From NCBI GenBank assembly GCA_014898425.1, contig RCSZ01000004.1, positions 2,046,001 through 2,110,000 on the forward strand: a stretch of 64,000 bases of DNA, in the 5' to 3' direction. A program made the translations under genes and the position numbers. The notes under the pieces were generated by a model that saw only the letters and a program-made list of their open reading frames with translations, was not told the origin of the DNA and ran no database searches. The stretch comes from Botryotinia globosa. Lineage: Eukaryota > Ascomycota > Leotiomycetes > Helotiales > Sclerotiniaceae. This document shows, in pieces, positions 35,906 to 46,972 of the stretch. Numbering within the stretch: the stretch's first letter is position 1; each line of letters starts with the position of its first letter.

Positions 35906-36368
35906 CTGATAGCTCCTTTCGTATGCGCTTTTTCGATCATTATTTGTTTTGATTAAGGAGTTTTATTTTATTTAGAGAATAATGGGTTGGGTGGCGTTTC
36001 TAATTCTATTAACTCTTATAATCTTGTATTTCTAGTAGTCATTTTTGTCAGTTTAATTTTGTTGTATAAAACCTATGAATAGCCCAGGATTTGTTTAAAT
36101 AGTATTATGAATTATTGTAATTTTTCTTTGGAAACAATTCAGATCTGTTTTGTGTATATTCCATATATAAATAATTCCTATTTAATTCAAAAGATAATCA
36201 ATAATTTTGTAAGGATTATGAATTGGAAAGGAATTGTTTTAATAGTTTAATTATTGATAAAGATTTAAGAGGAAGTTGGAAGCGAGGCTTTCAACTTATA
36301 CTTGAAAGGACTAGCTAAAATGGCTAGTATAGCCGGTCACGTGCAGAGAGGGTCTGTGCGCCCTCACA
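34509..36368 (-). mobile_element. LTR element B, copy 2, inverted and uninterrupted (1.86 kb)
   Basis: Inverted LTRs at 34509-34669 and 36209-36368 enclose about 1.5 kb. On the minus strand, just after the 5' LTR, a broken frame starts MTTRNTRL, has LIELETPPNPLFSK and continues through stops to EKAHTKGAIR. It may be a short gag-like protein. No pol is present, so it is a non-autonomous element (LARD/TRIM-like) or a deleted one. The LTR at 36209 is the least RIP-affected. Confidence 0.6.
36209..36368 (-). repeat. Element B 5' LTR (copy 2)
   Basis: On the minus strand it begins TGTGAGGGCGCACAGACCC and ends with the CCTTACA equivalent of CCTCACA. It keeps CACGTGACCGGCTATACTAG, which other copies have lost to transitions. 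Confidence 0.7.
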
Positions 36369-36871
36369 AAAAATATACTGATATTTAAATTCTAATATAT
36401 AATCTTTTTTAATTGGTTTTTTTAAAGATATAAACTAATAAACAATAAACAAAAGGATTCTAATAAGCATTTCTTATCTTGTATACTCATTCAATTTGAA
36501 TTCAAATTTAAGCTTATTAAATTTTAAATAATATTAGAAACATTTAATTTAATATATAATTTAAATAGAATTATAAAATAAAAAGAAAAAAAATAATATT
36601 TATTAAAAACTAAAGGATCAATTGATATAAATCTTTTCAAATTGTTCTAAAAAATAAAATTAAAATCCAATTTAATAAAATTCTGATTATTTTCAATAAA
36701 ATAACTAAAAAGAAATTATTTATATCCTAAATATTAGAACTTATAACTAATTAAGCCTTCTCTAATCAACATCTTAATATTAAAGAATTCTTCTATTCAA
36801 TACACAATCTAAAATGTAATTCAAACAAAATTCTATTGTTAATGTGTTAGCAAAATGATTCAAATAGGCCT

Positions 36872-37479
36872 CGATAGAGAATCCGATATTAGTCTAGCTG
36901 CCGCCGGGTATCTTCAATCTCCATAAGATATGCCGCACGAAATTATGGATCTGGAGGAGATCCTCGCTAGCGATTTTGCTACTGGCAGTAGCAATACTAC
37001 GAAACCTATTATGACCGATAGAACATGTAGTTTCTCACCTCGTTGAAGGGCTGTTTGAGGGAGTATCAAAATGTTGGCGATAAGTGTCCTAGCTTTATTC
37101 CATATGACATGACGTCAAGCTAGAGTTTCCCCGGCGAGCTCTGGTAAGACCGTCAAGCATATCGATAATGTTGGTCGTGTCATGGATATCACCCTGTTGA
37201 GGGTAGTACCAAGGCGGCTCAGAGGAGTCGTACCCTAATCCCACACACCCAACGCAATGACTTCTCCAGGTCAGCCACCTGAAATGTTATCCATATCAAG
37301 GGCTTCATTCTGCTGCACTCCACACTCCCTCCCCACAACAAAATTCCTCCACACTCTAACCCACTCCACTTTCAACGACCCTTTCGCTTTCACTTCACAT
37401 AGGGCTACTCTTGCCCTTCCATTTCTCAATACAAATCTCATCATTTGATGACTCCCAACTCCTAAATTTGAGCAGCGCG
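36872..37479. other. Intergenic and upstream region of the MFS gene
   Basis: Normal-GC DNA directly after the AT island. A 39-codon frame at 36929 (MPHEIMDLEEILASDFATGS) looks coding-like but is too short to call and may be a broken gene end cut by the island. No other frame is supported. Confidence 0.3.
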
Positions 37480-39264
37480 ATGGCAACAACAAATCCACCC
37501 GTTGTGGACGGCAAGACCACAGATGAAGATGTTAAACTGCCAGCACAGCATCTCCAACATGTGAAAACTGTTGACACAACCCAACCCGATGTTTCGGACC
37601 TCAGCATTTGGCAGACGATCGAACAAAATCCTTTCATTGTGTTATATTGTATCTATGCTAATATGGGAGCACTGATGTACGGGTTCGATAACATTGCACT
37701 TTTACTTTGTTTGAACATGGTGCCATTCCAGTTAGTCTATTTTCTAATTTCCACTGGCACAACAATTGACAGTTTATTTAGAGCGCACTTTGGTGAACAG
37801 GTATCTCCTGGTACATATGTAATACCTGCTTATTGGCAATCATTATGGAATGCCATGGCACAAGTATGTACAGGTTTTGATGCTTGGGGAGCTGCACCTA
37901 TCTCAGATCGTTTCGGTCGTCGTGTTTCTTTCTGTGTATCTGGACTCATCTCGATTGCTGGTACTGCTGTTATTTACACGGCCACAACCCCTGGAGCCTT
38001 TCTTGGAGGCAAAATGATAAATGCTATTGGACTTGGTATGGCTTTGACTACTGGTCAAATTTATGTCTCAGAAATCACTCCTCTTAGGATTCGCGGAGTA
38101 GCATTGTCAGCGTATGCTTTTAGCATGGTAAGGTGCCTCATATACAATCATTAGACTGTGTTGCTGACTATTTGAAGAATTTAGGATACCTTATCGCGGC
38201 ATCTGTTGCTTTCGATCGTGTAACAATCATGTATCAGTCCTCTTACAAAGTTCCGTTCGCCTCGAATTGGGTTTGGCCACTAGTCATCGTTCTATTCTGT
38301 TTCATCATTCCTGAATCACCCTACTACCTTGTCCGAAAAGGCAATCTATCATCTGCCACTAAAGTTCTTTCAAAGCTTTACAACAAGTCTATCTCAGTCG
38401 AGCCCATTCTCGGTAGCATGGTCCGAATTACGCGGGAAGAAGAGCTCCAAGCCAACGCCAGTAGCGAAACTTCTTACATGGACCTTTTCAAAGTCACAAA
38501 TTGGCGCAGGACAAGAATCATTCTTTACACAAACGGTCTCAATCAGATGATTGGTGCTACTTTCATCTCTAATGCTCCATACTTTATGATTACAGCCGGT
38601 CTTTCATCATCCCAAGCTTCAATGATGATTGAACTGGGCATTGGATTTGCGTTGATTAGTAGTTTCTTCACATTTTGGTTCATTACTTTCATTGGAAGAA
38701 GGGAAATGATCTTATCTGGTGTTTCAGTTGCCATTCTTCTCTTTTTAATCATGGGTATTGCAGCAAGTGTCTCTTCATCGAAAGCAACCTCATGCTACAT
38801 CACATTCCCTCTACTCCTTATCACACTTGATACAGAGCATAGCCAATTCACTCAACAGGTGTGTGGGTGTGACACCCCAAATGGTTTGGTTCACCATCGG
38901 CCCCTCCATCGGCCCTTCCATCTCTCTTGCCGGAGAAATCTCCTCTCTCCGTCTACGAGCTAAATCCCAATGTCTCGGTTTCTTTTTCAGCTACTCTTAT
39001 TCTACTGTTTGGAATGTAGCCGTACCATACATGTTTAATGCGACTGAAGGAAATCTAGGTGAAAGAAAGGGATGGATATTTTTTGCAACAGCTTGTATTG
39101 CATGGTTTGTTGTGTGGGTAGAGATACCAGAGACGAAGGATAGAACATATGGAGAGTTAGATGAGATATTCAATGAGGGATTGTCAGCGAGAAACTTTAA
39201 GACGTACAGAACAGAGCGAAGAATGGCAGATGTAAAGGTCGAGGATGAGAATCCCGGGATTTGA
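37480..39264 (+). CDS. MFS sugar transporter, maltose/hexose-permease type (possibly frameshifted)
   Basis: Exons: 37480-37730, 37782-38127, then from 38178. Intron 1 (51 nt, GTTAGT...TTTAG) restores CLNMVPFQAHFGEQ. Intron 2 ends at TTGAAG after a CTGAC branch and restores YAFSMNLGYLIAASVAFDR. Family marks of the fungal sugar porters: GALMYGFDN in TM1, AYWQSLWNAM, SDRFGRR, TPLRIRGVALS, PESPYYLVRKG, FIGRR, EISSLRLRAKSQ, and the C-terminal PETKDRTYGELDEIF. Twelve membrane segments are expected. Between about 38800 and 38865 the frame must shift by one to reach CVGVTPQMVWF. I found no intron that does this cleanly, so it is either an unrecognised splice or a disabling 1-nt change. Import of alpha-glucosides or hexoses by proton symport is inferred. 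Confidence 0.75.
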
Positions 39265-39947
39265 GACCGCTGGGCTTGAGATCTGATGATTATGATTTAC
39301 TTTACTGATTTTTAGGTACAAAATACAGTTAAATTCAACAAAAAATAAGAAAAAAACTTTAAACAATCCAAGATCAAAAAAAATCAAAATAAGGCGTTTG
39401 GGGATTTTTGTTTTTGTTGTCATCGTCTAGTATTCGAGAAAGACATGTCAGCCAAATATATTTCGGGATTCGTTGCATCACTTGAAACATGGTTTCCATC
39501 CAACTGACGATGAGTGATGTACCCAGAACTTAGTGGTTCAACCAGCGCTCTCATTTAAGGACGCAATGGATGCATCGTTGCGCTCCCATCAAGAATCTCA
39601 AGCATCTCATCTAAAGAATTTTACTTGTCTATTATCCCTCTAATCCAAAACTCTTTTGTGTTGTTTGGATATCAAATTACAGTTAATTACGTTTTTTACG
39701 GGGGTATGCTTTTAGAATCTTAGATTGGATATTGTCGAATGTGTTGCATTTCGTTATCTACCTAGTTGTATATGACATGAGTGGCCAGGAAGAATGCGGG
39801 TTTGAAAGCTGACAGCTGGCACCGGATAAACAGCCCAGAGCCTCTTACAATTAATGCTTATTTTCTCAGTATCAATCTCCCTTTCAAGTGAACAGTTACA
39901 AGCTTCTTTCCTAAATTCTTGTATAAGGTAGATTGGGACACGATAAC
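39265..39947. other. Intergenic, no supported gene
   Basis: 3' flank of the MFS gene and 5' flank of the following pseudogene. A 79-codon minus frame overlaps the MFS 3' end and has no support. Confidence 0.35.
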
Positions 39948-40780
39948 ATGTCGACTCAACTCTTCTATCGCGCTTATTCACCCAAAAGTGCTGGTGACCT
40001 CGTTTCTGGCAAAGCAAAGCAGGGTCGGCATCGACCTTCTCATATAAATCTAGAAGGGTAATTTGGAAACCGTAGACATCTCTCCAATCGAGAACCAACC
40101 GCTTTGGTTTCAGTGAATACTAGTATCATCAGAGTTCTAAAAACCGCGTTCAATAAGCACTACAGAGACGATGAAAACCCTGCTGAGATATGGATTGCCT
40201 TTATCGAAGTCCCGGATCGGGAATGATGTATGTCATTCTGCACAAGAAATCGCCAGAAGACGTCATGATCAAGACCCTGTGTTCTTCAAGGATGAATATC
40301 TCTTCAAGTGGAAGATTCCAATGTAATACCTTGTTCACCGAGTCTCTGTGCAGACACTCGTTAATCGTGGTCTCAGCATGAAAGAGTATCTTGAGGATAC
40401 ACGGATTGAACATCAACATCGTCGGCGCAAGATACTACCACGAACTTCGAATCTACGGGAAAAGATCGCAAACGCCGTGTGTGACTTCACTTTTGGTCGC
40501 AAGGTTCACGTCTACAATAGCCATGATCAGTTTGAAAGTCACGTACAGCTAGCAGGCATGGTACGAGCTTTCGGAGTAAAAGCATTGGATCTGAATCTTC
40601 TGTGGGAGATTTTCTCAGATTGCTGTACGGGTCGTTTCTCCTCGCCAAGAAACAATGACGGCGCGATGGGATGAATTTGTAAGAAATGAGATCGACATCT
40701 ACGACGATCACACCAGGCAAGAAGAAGAACTTGAAATGTTCATGGAGATTGAGGCAGACGCGGTTATAATAGGATTGTAA
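39948..40780 (+). pseudogene. Pseudogene of a leotiomycete domain family (DUF7587-like)
   Basis: Starts MSTQLFYRAYSPKSAGDLVS. An in-frame TAA then falls where Gln is expected (before FGNRRHLSNREPTALVSV). It continues NTSIIRVLKTAFNKHYRDDE and PAEIWIAFIEVP, shifts frame near 40218, reads SAQEIARRRHDQDP and EYLFKWKIPM, meets a second TAA (CAA expected), then YLVHRVSVQTLVNRGLSMK. A last frame change near 40620 leads to RQETMTARWDEFVRNEID and a stop at 40778-40780. The pattern (YRAYSP, TALVSV, IWIAFIEVP, YLVHRVSVQTL) resembles proteins that I recall as numerous in Sclerotiniaceae; the DUF number is from memory. Function unknown. Both stops fit C-to-T change. Confidence 0.65.
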
Positions 40781-41097
40781 AAGTCATGTGTAGATTTAGT
40801 ATTTCATGTCAAGTAGCGCTTACGTCCAAGTCAGTTTTTTTTACAAGTATTTCGGAACCAAGTTATACGCATTGAAGGCTTCTCGGTATTCGCTGCATAG
40901 GTCATTTTTGTGGTTTAGAATATATCTCCATTTTGTTTCTTTGCACATCCCTCGTCATGACATGCAGCTTTACATATTCAGGGGTTCAATGAAAATAGTT
41001 ATTGAGTGAAGCATTCAAGTGCAAGAAATATGAGCTAACTGATATCCAAAAGTAAGTGTAGTTTCCTCCTCAATGCCTTCTGATCCACTTCCTAAAA

Positions 41098-42831
41098 TCA
41101 TTCTCTCATCGTAACAAGACATTTATGTCCCTTAGGCCCAATCACAAAGAAATTCTCAATCTCCATTCCCTCATCATCTTGACTCGAGGCGATTTTTAGT
41201 CCTTTGCAAACCCTGAAAATTGAAGCGAGGATTAAGTAAATTTCCATTTTCGCCAGATGTATACCCACACATGTTCGTGTTCCCGCACCGAAGGGATAAT
41301 ATGCCGATTTGAATTCTTCTGCTTTGGGACCGAGCCAGCGTTGGGGTTCGAAGCTATAATACAAGTGCCATGAGTTAGTTATGTCATCTGTGGAAAGAGT
41401 AGAGTGTGGCTTTTAGTTTGTAAATCTGGCATGGGATATTGACTACAGTTCATAATAGTGGGTATCATGGAAGGGAGGGAATGAGATGTAAATGGGAGTC
41501 GGATGAACGCCGGGATAACTACCTTTCAGGCTCTGGAAAGATTTCCGGATTGCGGTGGATTGTGTAAGTTTGCGTGGAAACTGTCATGGATCCAGGGAGA
41601 AAGTATCCATCTAACTCAGCGCCCTCTTGAGGAATAGCTCTAGGGAGACTCCCTGATCCCGCTCCCCATAACCTCAATCCTTCATCAACAACTGCGTTCA
41701 AGTACTGTAATTCTTCGAGGTCCTTGCATTCGAAATCATCAGGTAAAGTGGCAAGCTCATCTTCCAACTGTCTCTGCACTTTTTGATTTTTCATGATATT
41801 GTATACCAAAAATGTAAGTGTCATGGTAGTCGTATCAGTGCCGGCTATAATGAAATCCGTAGCCTCCTCTTGAATATCCCAATCTGAAAGCGATCCTTCT
41901 ATGCTATCCGATTTGGATTCGGAGAGTATTTTGCGGAATATGTTAGGAGTTGCACCACTCTGTGACTTTGCATTTTCGACAGCTAATGATGCATAATCAT
42001 CTAATCGATCTTTGGGAGTCCTGAAAAAAGGAAGACCTGACATCTGTCCAATCTTAAAAAGCTTCGGAAACTCAGCGCGCGCACCGCTTACTGCCATCAC
42101 ACGCTGGAGATCTTTGACATATTGATTTGTCTGGAGCTAAAATGAATAATCAAACATACGGCAGAAAGCGAAGAACTTACCTGTTCCATTTCCAGTATGT
42201 TGAAACTCTCTCCAAAACAGAGATGCCCCACGACATCTGTAGCCATGAACATGAAGAATCTCATGATATCCACTTCTCCTACCAAAGCATCTCTTTTAAT
42301 TTTATTCACAGCCATGTCCGTCTTCTTCCTAACCTCACTCTCCCAATTTGCTTTTAAAGAGGTCTTGCTAAAAGCATGTGCAAACAATTTGCGACGGACA
42401 GCATGGTCTTTTGGATCAATCATACTAAAAAGATTTGGCAGTACAGACGTAAAGTCGCGATACCAAACAGATTTGAGAAAGGGCTTGGAGATGCGGTGGA
42501 TAGTTTTGAAAGAAGTGAGCGAAGAACATGATACTTCGTCTGGAGCAACGAGGACAGTGTGACCATATTTTTGATGGAGAGCATGGACGTAATGGACACG
42601 ATTACCAGTGACTATATGGTATTTAAGGACAAGATGGGTAAATCGTGCATACCACGGGCCCGGAATCTTGCGACGAGGTGTTAGGTATGCTCGATAAGTG
42701 ATCTAGACGTGTTAATATATGAGACTTGGTATCTTGAGGCTTGTTCATACTTTGAGAGAGAACGCGAAGAAGATGAGAACAAAAGCTATTCGCGCTTTCG
42801 GAAGAGATAGGAACCAGGCGAAGATGTCCAT
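41098..42831 (-). CDS. Cytochrome P450 monooxygenase (490 aa, 4 exons)
   Basis: Exons 42831-42751, 42702-42181, 42136-41523, 41353-41098 total 1473 nt without a stop. Donors are GTATGA, GTAAGT and GTAGTT; acceptors are CTAG, TTAG and ATAG. An N-terminal membrane anchor (ARIAFVLIFFAFSL) is followed by the proline hinge RRKIPGPWYARF. I-helix oxygen-binding site AGTDTTTMT, K-helix EGLR, SFEPQRW in the PERF position, and heme-binding FGAGTRTCVG with its cysteine ligand are all present. Length is normal for a fungal ER-bound class II P450. It catalyses NADPH-reductase-dependent hydroxylation; the substrate is unknown. It stands alone, with no synthase or other tailoring gene nearby, so a metabolite cluster is not evident. 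Confidence 0.92.
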
Positions 42832-43470
42832 GTTGAGCTGTGCAAAATCAAAGGAGAAGATTAAAATCGTTGATTGATATTGAATATGATATTGAGGACT
42901 TCCTCTTTATATAAGAAAGTGAGAGAGATCTGGGCTACCACACCACCATTGCCATCCATGACTCTGTTTCCATAAAATATAGTTTGAATGATTTTGGAGT
43001 AGATTGTAACGTTTTGGAACTTGGAAGATACCATAACTTCGAGATAATCGAGTATCCACCGTTGGCCATGAAATAAGACATAGTATACATCAAGCTGTTA
43101 TGATCCTTGACTCCATGCACATCGTATCTGGTTTTCCCACCAAAACTCTGTTCAAAAAATGAAACGTTCAAGATCCAATGCAATGCAATGCAACAGCTTA
43201 GGAATCCATCCAATATAATTCAACAGGTTAAGCTTCAACCCAGTGCAATCAATATATAGTGGACCCAATGCGATAACAGATACCCAGGTATTTAGAGGTG
43301 AAAATGTCAAGCGAAGGGAAGGTGTTGGGTTAGCTCGTACCGGGGGCCCCCTTGAATCATTTGAACAAAACCTGAAAAATAGATTTCCATTCGATGCAAA
43401 AGATTTCTATGATTCGTACATTGTATTTATAGGAATTTCGAAAAGGAAAACTGTATTTCATAGACTATAA
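42832..43470. other. Upstream region of the P450, no further gene
   Basis: Normal GC falling towards the AT island. A short CAATG repeat lies near 43178-43192. Frames of 75-92 codons here have no support. Confidence 0.35.
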
Positions 43471-43958
43471 TGTTATTATAATATAATTAATTTTAGTAGA
43501 AGTTTATAATAGAAAAGATTATATTAATCATAGTTTTAATGTCTTAATTACATTAATCTTATTTTAACATCTATTTTAGAGTATTCTTTAAGAAGTCTAC
43601 TAATATATAGGAGTTTTATCAATAACTTTTTCGAATAGTTCTTATTATATATGATCTATTACAGAGGAATAGCTATATTAATTAGTTACTTTTGTTGGAA
43701 AACATGTGATATAGCACGTGATATAGCACGTGCACTGCACACATAAAAGATTTTTCGTATAGATTCCACTTCGAATATATATATAGAATATATACTACAA
43801 TTTAATACATCATATTATATGCGTAAGTTGTTGTATAATTCTAACAGCTTTAATTAGATAATAGATATACATATAATAATGATAAGTTAAGTTAATTTAA
43901 AATATATTAATAAAAATAATATCTATCTTATTATTATAGGAGCTGTCTCTAGGATTAT

Positions 43959-44610
43959 TGAAGGTTTATCTCCTTAATATTCTTACTGTTCGCGAGGACC
44001 GAAAGCTATATATATACATAAAAAGAGAACTTTCACTTAGTGAAGCTCGATTCAAACAATCCTATTAGTTATAATGATTTTGTGATTTTGTTAGCATTAT
44101 AATTATAATATAAACCCTTAAGTTTTTTTCAAAAAATTATTTAAATTAGTTTATTTAGATTAATATAAATCGAATAAAAAAAGAAAAGTAATAACTATAT
44201 ATAAGAAATCAAGAGCTTTTAAATAATATAGTTTTTATAATATTAACTTCAAAACTAAGGTTCTTATAAAGAATTAAAGTTTCAATAATATATATAAAAC
44301 TAAAATTTACATAAATAATTGAAAAAAAGTTATATTGAATATAATGAATATATTATTAATAAAAATTATTTTAATACTATAACTTTTATAATTCAATAAT
44401 ATAATTATTAACCTAATATAAAAGTGACGTACTTATTAAATATAAACAAAATTGAAAAATATAAATAAAATTAAGAAATATAAGATAATAAATTGACTTC
44501 ACCTATAAGCTTGCAATAAAATTTCTTTTTTTTAATTTTTATAATTATAAATGTAATTATATTATACTTTCTTAAAAAGCAAGGGATCCGGGGGCTCGCA
44601 GGCCCCTGGT
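43959..44610 (+). repeat. Dispersed repeat R, copy 2
   Basis: It starts TGAAGGTTTATCTCC, has GCGAGGACCGAAAGC and ends GGGGGCTCGCAGGCCCCTGG. Same orientation as copy 1 and lacks most of its tandem array. Confidence 0.7.
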
Positions 44611-45063
44611 ATAAAAGTGTCTAGAGATCTCTTAAAATGATTTAAGTTAAGCTTTAAGTAAGAATTCAATAATATTATAATTAATTATAATTCTCCTAAT
44701 TATAATACTAGCCGTCGGGAAAAAGAATTTCTTAGATTATAGATTCGTTAAAGCTTCTTCTCTTATTTTTGAAATGTATAAAAAATTCAATCTTATTTAT
44801 TCAATCTTTATAAAAATTAATCCCTAATTCTCTAGTTCTTACTCTACTTAAGATTTAATTATAAATAATAATAATTTACTTATATAAAAACTCAGAATTT
44901 TACTCTAATAATATAAATAATAATCTACTTATATAATTATAATTATATTATTGGGTTGACTTAGTAAGGGGGTATATACAAAAATCATATAGGGTTAAAA
45001 TAATATTGAATTAATGTTTATTTTTTTTTATGAAGGGAATATTACTAAGCTATATATACGTTC

Positions 45064-45437
45064 ACCAGTGGGTGAACAGACTCGTGAGACTCGCTGTAAG
45101 CAAAGCACAATTTCACACCAAAAATCGATGTTTTTAAAATTCTATTAAAAAATACAGATTTAAAAAATTTTAAAATTTTTTCAATAGAAATCAATCAAAT
45201 ATTAAAATATATTATATCAAAAATTGATTCGAAAATCTTCAATTTGGATAAGAAAAATTAAATCAATTTATTCAAATTCAAACTATATAGAATCCTTATA
45301 CTTTTCGATATTATGTTTCAATTTTGAAAAGATTTAATGAGAAATTGAATTAAAATTGAATTATTAAAATAATGATTTTTGGTATGAAATTATGCTTTGC
45401 TTACAGCGAGTCTTACAAGTCTGTACACCTACTGGTA
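45064..45437. mobile_element. MITE inserted in LTR C
   Basis: Terminal inverted repeats of about 65 bp containing GACTCGCTGTAAGCAAAGCA (left) and its inverse at 45389-45408, ending at ACCAGT. GTTC flanks both sides (45060-45063, 45438-45441). The interior is AT-rich. The empty site is visible in the second LTR C copy. Confidence 0.75.
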
Positions 45438-45456
45438 GTTCAATTTTATATATGTA

Positions 45457-45967
45457 AGAGTTCTGGCCCCTGCTCACTACACCTCCGTGACAAATATAAC
45501 AAAATCCCTACAAAAATGAGGTTTTCCTATACAAATTATTATATTAAATATTTTATTCAAATCTTTATATTTTCGTTTTTAAAAAATTAAAAATAATAAA
45601 TAATTAAAATCAAAATTTAAAATTTATTCGAAATATTTTTTATTATTTTTGTTAAATAGCTATATAATATTGAAATAAATTCTTTTCAAAAATTCTAACA
45701 TATAATATTTTTCCTATATAAAACAATCGAATTTTCATCAAAACTTAGAATTTTCAACTTTAACTTCTTCAAATCCTATTTCAAAAATTAAAAAAAAATA
45801 TTCTATATATTTTTTTATAAGATTTGATCAATTAAATAACATTTTTTAAAAAAAAATACCAATTTAATCTTTTATTATAAAAAATAAACTAGAGTATAAA
45901 AAGTTGAATAATCTTATATTTTAACTGGAAAAGCGTTATATATGCTATGAGCAGGGGCCAGAACTCT
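45457..45967. mobile_element. Second MITE inserted in LTR C
   Basis: AGAGTTCTGGCCCCTGCTCA at the left end is matched, inverted, at the right end (TGAGCAGGGGCCAGAACTCT). TA flanks both (45455-45456, 45968-45969), a Tc1/mariner-type signature. 511 bp, non-coding. A related fragment, GGGCCAGAACTTTG, occurs near 50516. Confidence 0.75.
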
Positions 45968-46867
45968 TACTTCGTGCGAAAGTGGGGCTAGCACGTGATC
46001 TAGTCACGTGTTCAAACATATATCAAAATTCCATTCAACATTCTAATTAATATATTATAAATCGAGATATTTCTAATTAATCTAATGAGTTTTTATCTGA
46101 ATATATTCTTTATTTATATTTGTTTATTATTTAGAGTATTACTTTTGATTATATATAATAAAGCTTATGATTATAACGAAAATAGGAAAATACAATGATT
46201 ATAAGATTTTAAAAAAGAAATATTTTTTAATAATAAACATTTATATTATAAAAAATATTATAAAAGAGACAATAATTATTCAAATTATATTATTAAATGT
46301 ATATATTTAATAATAATAATAATAATAAGATGTCCTAAAAAGATTGTTTATTAAATAATGAATCTTAAAAGGTAATAGTAATTATAATTAAAGTAATAAT
46401 AAATTATATCGGAATGTACTTTTTATTCATACTTTATAAGAAATATGTTCCTCAAAAATAGGATTTACTAAATATTGAAATTCTTCAAATTATAAAATTA
46501 ATACTTTTACATTTACAAGTTTAAATTCATATATTAAATCTTTTAGAAATCTTTTATTTTTTGGTTTAATATAATAAATTTTTTAATTAATAATATGCTT
46601 ACTGATTTAAAATATTGAAAAAATTTAATAACTCTCCGCTTAATATTAATTTTCTTGAATACCATAACTTCTATCTTTATTCTATAAACTATTTCCATTT
46701 CACATTTATTTTCTGACACATTCCCCCCACTTTATATATATTTTTGCTATTGTTTACTCTCTAGTATAAAATATCGTATACTCTTTTATATAAATTCTTC
46801 TCTAATTCTTTCTTTAAAAGAAAAGAATTTTTATTATTGAATAAAAATAGTGAAGTTTTGTTAATAA

Positions 46868-46972
46868 TAAATAAAGATTATAAAGATTATAAAGATTATA
46901 AAGATTATAAAAATTATAAAAATTATAAAAATTATAAAGATTATAAAGATTATAAAGATTATAAAGAAAATT
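46868..46972 (+). repeat. 9-bp minisatellite (ATTATAAAG)n
   Basis: About eleven copies of ATTATAAAG, with a central block of ATTATAAAA variants flanked symmetrically by the G-ending form. Confidence 0.9.

Larger units (their letters stand above)
24976..36871. mobile_element. 11.9-kb AT island bounded by terminal inverted repeats
   Basis: AGGCCTATTTGAATCATTTT begins a 25-bp perfect match, inverted, between 24976-25000 and 36847-36871. Similarity continues inward for about 30 more bases with mainly C/T differences. Normal-GC DNA starts immediately outside on the right. Everything inside is AT-rich and packed with LTR-type elements. This looks like a DNA element or MITE that later accepted the other insertions, but no transposase remnant was recognised. 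Confidence 0.55.
44949..46018 (-). repeat. Solo LTR C, copy 1, interrupted by two MITEs
   Basis: Minus-strand LTR with ends corresponding to TGTTGG...CCAACA. The outer parts (44949-45060 and 45970-46018) match the uninterrupted copy at 54198-54378. Removing the two MITEs and their duplications from 1070 bp leaves about 179 bp, against 181 bp for the intact copy. Confidence 0.7.

Noticed and set aside
39754..40098. Minus-strand frame of 114 codons
   Set aside because: It is the shadow of the plus-strand DUF7587-like pseudogene, whose recognisable motifs are on the other strand.
42127..42562. Plus-strand frames of 76 and 121 codons
   Set aside because: They are shadows of the P450 second exon.
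41098..42831. Secondary-metabolite cluster around the P450
   Set aside because: No backbone synthase, regulator or tailoring genes are adjacent; its neighbours are a pseudogene and an AT island.
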